A stretch of 6,714 nt of DNA, taken from an uncultured Collinsella sp. GTDB lineage: Bacteria > Actinomycetota > Coriobacteriia > Coriobacteriales > Coriobacteriaceae. Both the position numbers and the translations under genes were made by a program. The first letter of the stretch is position 1. Each line of letters begins with the position of its first letter. The notes beneath the pieces are model-generated. The model was not told where the DNA came from. It saw only the letters and a program-made list of their open reading frames with translations, and did not search any database. The stretch is from the NCBI GenBank assembly GCA_959599615.1, contig CAUGKA010000114.1:1-6714 (forward strand), read 5' to 3'. This document shows positions 3,404-6,714 of this stretch, one piece after another.

Positions 3404-6403
3404 ATGGTAAACGATTTGGGCAGTATAGACGACCTCGAGCTGATACCGCTGGGCGGAGGCTATATGGTGCGACGCGAACGCTTGATGAATGAGCTTATCG
3501 CCAAGGGCCGAAAGGCCGGCATTGTGGTTCTTTATGCGCCCGACGGGTTTGGGAAGACCTCGGTACTGCTGCAGTACACCCATGAGGTTAAATGCGACCC
3601 GACGCGAGGCCCCGTGCGGATTATCGAGGCCGATCGCGCCACTGGGCGCGAGGTGTTTATGCAGCTCGAGGTGGTTACCGAAGAACTCAAAGACAAACCG
3701 CACTCCCTTATCGCGATTGATAATGTGCCAAACCTCGATCAGCACGATACCGAAGACCTCATCGACAGGATTCGCGGCCTGCGCGCTATGGGGGTAGGGG
3801 TCTTTATCTCCTGCCGTCCTTCAAATCGTCAACTGATTCATGGGCTGGGCGATTCGGTTAAGATCAATGCGCAGATGCTCAAGGTGCATGCCTATGAGTA
3901 TTCGGCGTGGGCATCGGCGTTTTCGATCAGCACATCGCTCGACTTTTATCAGCTCACGCAGGGCGTGCCCGAGCTCGTTTCGGCATTGCAGACGGGTCTG
4001 TATGGCCAAGGCGACGTAGCCGGTCTGCTCGAAAACGAGATTGTCAACGTATATGGCGCGGCACTTGTCGATCTGGCTTCGCTCGACAATAATGCACTGT
4101 TTTGCGTGGCATGTCTCATGATTTTGATGGGCGAGGGCAATATCGCAGAACTCGAGGCTTGCGGGGTGAGGCTGTCGATGGTCGACCAGTCCTACTTTGT
4201 ACGCGACTACCCGATCTTTGGCTTGGATCCCGCCGAGCGGAGTTTTACGTGTCTGGGCACGGAGGATAACGGACGCTTGCGTTTGCGTAAGTTGGTGGCC
4301 GAGGTTCGCCCCGAACTTGTTCCGAGGGCGGCCCGGATTTTGCTTAAGGCGGGCCGATGCGATGCGGCGATGGGCCTGGCGGACGCCTTTTTGGACCGTG
4401 ATTCGGTCCTTGAACTTGCTGGGCAGTATGGGGTCGATCTGGCTCTGACGGGGCACGGGGCCGATATCTGCCGAGCAGCGCTGGGCACGATCGATGCCGA
4501 GGATCCGGCTCCAGAGCCAACGCCTGCCGAGGCGCTTGGCGTATATCTGGCAGCGGTCAGCGTGTCCAATACAAAGCTCGCTCGCTATATGGCATCGGTC
4601 ATCGAGCGCGGGGGCGAACGGGCGGCCTGCGAAATAGACCCTGTTTCATGGAGGGTGGCCCAGACACTGACGGCTGTTTGCTATGGGGACAACGGGCTTG
4701 GGCTTCCTACGAACCTGACCGTGCCAGAAATCGAGACATCCCATACCGCACTCGATATGTTGTCCGCGCATATCGAGGTCAAGCGCTGCCTGACCGAGCG
4801 GGGAGATGACGGCGGCGTTCTACAGCAGCTCAAAACGAGCAAGGCCTACGACTGTGAGCTCGACATCGCGGGGATTGTTATACGGGCCGACAGCATGCTG
4901 GTGGAGCTTTTTGACGGGTCGTTTGCGGGAACCGACGAGCGCGACGACGAGATGACGGTGGTGCGGGAGGCGCTCGACGTACGTGGGCTTAAGGCGATGG
5001 CTATCTGGGTGCGCATGGTGTTGGCGGCACGGCGGCTCCTTTCCGGCTTGCCGGTAACCGACGACGCGGCATTCAACGAGCTCGATCGTTTTGCCGTGCG
5101 CATGCGCGACAACCAGATTCAGCTGTTTGGCCTGTTGCTAGAAGGCTGGCAGTCGCTGGCAGAGGGACGGCCGGTTAATGCAAAGTTCCGTGCGGTCCAA
5201 GTGCTCAAACTTGCCGAGGAGTCGATTGCGTACATGCGCGATAACGCATTGCTGTTGGAGCGCGCGGCGTATCTGCGTAACACCTCGATGGTTTCGGTGC
5301 GCGAGGAAGCGGAGCTACTCGATATAAGCCAGACGCAGGTTGGTGGAGCGGAGGCCTGGATGGTGGCGCTGCATTTGGCCTGTGCGGGCCGAGACAGCGA
5401 CCTTGCGGCCTGGATGTCCATGAATCGTGCGGGGATTCTGGAGCCATCGTATCGGCTCTTTGCGCGCCTTGCCATGCATTGTCTGGGCGAGCCGGCGACC
5501 AGGATTCGCAAGAAGCTTCCCGTGCGCGAGCTGTCGCGGTACTCGCTGCGCGACGATTTGGAAGGGGAGGGCGAGCGCCTGTTCCAGGCCGGCGAGGTTG
5601 AAGCCGTTGATACCATTGACCATATCGAGATTCGCATGTTTGGCGCGTTTCGCGCCGAGCGCGACGGGTTTCCCATCACGGACAAAATGTGGCGCCGCAA
5701 GAAGGCGGCGACACTTGCCGAGCGGCTTGCGCTGGGCATGGATGCGCTCGTCGATCGTGAGACGCTGGCCATGGAGCTGTGGCCCCATGCCGAGTTCAAT
5801 AGCGCCCGCAACAACCTGTACTCGACGATATCGCGCTTGCGGTCGGCTTTGGGACCGACGCCGGATGGCAAGTCGTGTGTGCTCATCCAAAATGAATGCA
5901 TCGGACTCAACGGCGACTACGTCAAGACCGATGTACGGCTGTTTGACCAGATAAGCCGCGAGGTTTTGGGAAATCGCACGGGTGCGCGCGGGCCCCATTT
6001 AGTTGAGCTGTGCCTTAAGATTGAGCAGCTTTATACCGGACCGCTGTATGTTCCCAATGGCTGTAACCCCACCTACTTTTTGCGTATGCGACGCATTATG
6101 CAGTCAAAGTACATCGATTGCATGATTAAGGGAGCAAATGCCGCTCTAGAAGAAAACGATCTGCAGTCGGCGATTTGGCTGGCGGAGTCGGGGCTTCGGC
6201 AGGAAACGGCGCGTGAGGATATGGTGCGCTGCGCCATGCGCGTCTACAGTGCGGCGGGGCGGCGGCGCGATATCGTCGAGCTGTACAGCGGGCATATGCA
6301 CCATCTGAGGGAGCAGGTCAATGGCGTGCCCGAGCCCGAGACGCGGCGTCTATACGAGCGCTTGGTGGAGGGGCGGCTCAATCGCGTGCTGGTCGAGCGA
6401 TAA
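3404..6403 (+). CDS. Large MalT/STAND-type ATPase with C-terminal SARP (winged helix plus BTAD) domain
   Basis: This is a 999-residue putative ATP-dependent transcriptional regulator, probably cytoplasmic, since no signal peptide or clear membrane segment is seen. The N-terminus is a STAND P-loop module. LYAPDGFGKTS contains Walker A (about 45-52), LIAID is Walker B (about 102-106), FISCRP (about 134-139) resembles the MalT sensor strand, and QGVPELVSAL (about 186-195) is the GxP element. Residues near 307-325 (VPRAARILLKAGRCDAAMG) resemble the helical segment after the MalT winged helix. About 350-735 is helix-rich and probably an alpha-solenoid sensor. The C-terminus is a SARP/OmpR-like winged helix (about 741-836) containing WRRKKAATLAERLAL and ARNNLYSTISRLRSALG, then a BTAD domain (about 843-988). 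The order is the reverse of AfsR, where the SARP part comes first. Inducer and targets are unknown, and the upstream repeats suggest autoregulation. The family call is firm. A specific function is not. Confidence 0.88.
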   Translation: MVNDLGSIDDLELIPLGGGYMVRRERLMNELIAKGRKAGIVVLYAPDGFGKTSVLLQYTHEVKCDPTRGPVRIIEADRATGREVFMQLEVVTEELKDKPHSLIAIDNVPNLDQHDTEDLIDRIRGLRAMGVGVFISCRPSNRQLIHGLGDSVKINAQMLKVHAYEYSAWASAFSISTSLDFYQLTQGVPELVSALQTGLYGQGDVAGLLENEIVNVYGAALVDLASLDNNALFCVACLMILMGEGNIAELEACGVRLSMVDQSYFVRDYPIFGLDPAERSFTCLGTEDNGRLRLRKLVAEVRPELVPRAARILLKAGRCDAAMGLADAFLDRDSVLELAGQYGVDLALTGHGADICRAALGTIDAEDPAPEPTPAEALGVYLAAVSVSNTKLARYMASVIERGGERAACEIDPVSWRVAQTLTAVCYGDNGLGLPTNLTVPEIETSHTALDMLSAHIEVKRCLTERGDDGGVLQQLKTSKAYDCELDIAGIVIRADSMLVELFDGSFAGTDERDDEMTVVREALDVRGLKAMAIWVRMVLAARRLLSGLPVTDDAAFNELDRFAVRMRDNQIQLFGLLLEGWQSLAEGRPVNAKFRAVQVLKLAEESIAYMRDNALLLERAAYLRNTSMVSVREEAELLDISQTQVGGAEAWMVALHLACAGRDSDLAAWMSMNRAGILEPSYRLFARLAMHCLGEPATRIRKKLPVRELSRYSLRDDLEGEGERLFQAGEVEAVDTIDHIEIRMFGAFRAERDGFPITDKMWRRKKAATLAERLALGMDALVDRETLAMELWPHAEFNSARNNLYSTISRLRSALGPTPDGKSCVLIQNECIGLNGDYVKTDVRLFDQISREVLGNRTGARGPHLVELCLKIEQLYTGPLYVPNGCNPTYFLRMRRIMQSKYIDCMIKGANAALEENDLQSAIWLAESGLRQETAREDMVRCAMRVYSAAGRRRDIVELYSGHMHHLREQVNGVPEPETRRLYERLVEGRLNRVLVER

Positions 6404-6433
6404 AAAATGAGCGTCCGAATTGCTCGGACGCTC
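6402..6433 (-). terminator. Rho-independent terminator of yhbY, shared with the convergent regulator
   Basis: GAGCGTCCGA (6409-6418) and TCGGACGCTC (6424-6433) pair perfectly over ten positions around a 5-base loop. Read on the minus strand, the hairpin is followed by a run of six T (6402-6407), so it is a canonical terminator for yhbY. On the plus strand it follows the regulator stop directly but has no T-tract after it, so it would work less well in that direction. The T-tract overlaps the regulator's TAA codon (6401-6403). Confidence 0.88.
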
Positions 6434-6472
6434 GCAAGCTCGATGTATGCTGGCTCGCCGGATCATTGGCTC

Positions 6473-6714
6473 TTAGACGAGCTTGATCTTCTCGATGTCC
6501 TTGCGCGAGGACTCGCGATACAGCGAGAACTTGCGGCCGATGACCTGGACGACCTCGGCGTGGCAACGCTCGGAGAGCTCTTCGGCGGCCTCGCGGGCGG
6601 AAAGACTGGAGCCATCGAGCACGGAGCACTTAACGAGCTCATGCTTCTCCAGGTAGGCGACCGTCTGCTCGACGGTGCCCTCGTTGACATCGGACTTACC
6701 GATGATGATGGCGG
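6473..6714 (-). CDS. yhbY: YhbY-family CRM-domain RNA-binding protein (C-terminal 79 residues; start outside window)
   Basis: This is a small ribosome-associated RNA-binding protein with a CRM domain, linked in E. coli to pre-50S ribosome particles. The frame runs from the window edge to a stop at 6473-6475. The visible part begins AIIIGKSDVNEG, which aligns with the VLLGSNGLTEG region of E. coli YhbY. It continues with YLEKHELVKCSVL, AREAAEELSERCHAEVVQVIGRKFSLYRES, and ends in a lysine-rich tail. About 15-20 N-terminal residues should lie beyond the edge. The GxxG RNA-binding loop reads GKSD here, without the second glycine. It converges on the large regulator with 69 bases between stop codons. 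In many Gram-positive genomes yhbY sits near nadD and rsfS, but nothing upstream is visible here. Confidence 0.9.
   Translation of the reverse strand, partial: AIIIGKSDVNEGTVEQTVAYLEKHELVKCSVLDGSSLSAREAAEELSERCHAEVVQVIGRKFSLYRESSRKDIEKIKLV

Noticed and set aside
3207..3410. A 67-codon plus-strand frame in the gap before the regulator
   Set aside because: There is no Shine-Dalgarno before its ATG, the composition is Arg/Cys-rich and unlike a folded protein, and it overlaps the regulator start by seven bases. I recognise no family.
5119..5910. A 263-codon minus-strand frame inside the large regulator
   Set aside because: It is very rich in Ser and Arg, as expected from the complement of GC-rich coding DNA, and lies within the well-supported regulator, including its winged helix.
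1..6714. CRISPR arrays, tRNA or rRNA genes, insertion sequences
   Set aside because: I saw no regularly spaced repeats with spacers, no tRNA-like cloverleaf with a CCA end, no rRNA signatures, and no transposase or terminal inverted repeats.

Overview
The window looks like chromosomal DNA from a GC-rich Gram-positive actinobacterium. My best guess is the class Coriobacteriia (Collinsella-like). This rests on the GC-rich codon choice, the short Gram-positive form of NagB, a free-standing PTS IIA protein and a very large MalT/SARP-type regulator. The placement is an inference from style, not from a database match.

Layout: a short hairpin and a strong Shine-Dalgarno sequence (1-47) lead into glmM (48-1385, phosphoglucosamine mutase). 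A 71-base gap with a candidate promoter follows, then crr (1457-1954, glucose-family PTS IIA). Next is a 272-base non-coding stretch (1955-2226) rich in inverted repeats, which forms the leader of nagB (2227-2955, glucosamine-6-phosphate deaminase). A canonical Rho-independent terminator (2988-3015) closes nagB. A 388-base, visibly more AT-rich gap (3016-3403) carries several direct and inverted repeats. It precedes one 999-residue regulator (3404-6403) that joins a MalT/STAND-type ATPase to a C-terminal SARP-type winged helix plus BTAD domain. On the opposite strand the end of yhbY (6473-6714, partial) converges on the regulator. Its terminator hairpin lies between the two stop codons.

Functionally, the first three genes surround one metabolite, glucosamine-6-phosphate. 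GlmM draws it towards UDP-GlcNAc and peptidoglycan, and NagB drains it to fructose-6-phosphate and ammonia for glycolysis. The IIA protein passes phosphate from HPr to a sugar permease encoded elsewhere, possibly for glucose or N-acetylglucosamine. The nagB leader contains mutually exclusive short stems, one pair of which would mask or free the nagB ribosome binding site. This is the best candidate here for an undescribed control element. The regulator has no visible metabolic link to its neighbours. Its upstream gap contains CTTG(A/T)C repeats spaced about one helical turn apart, the kind of site SARP proteins bind, which suggests autoregulation.
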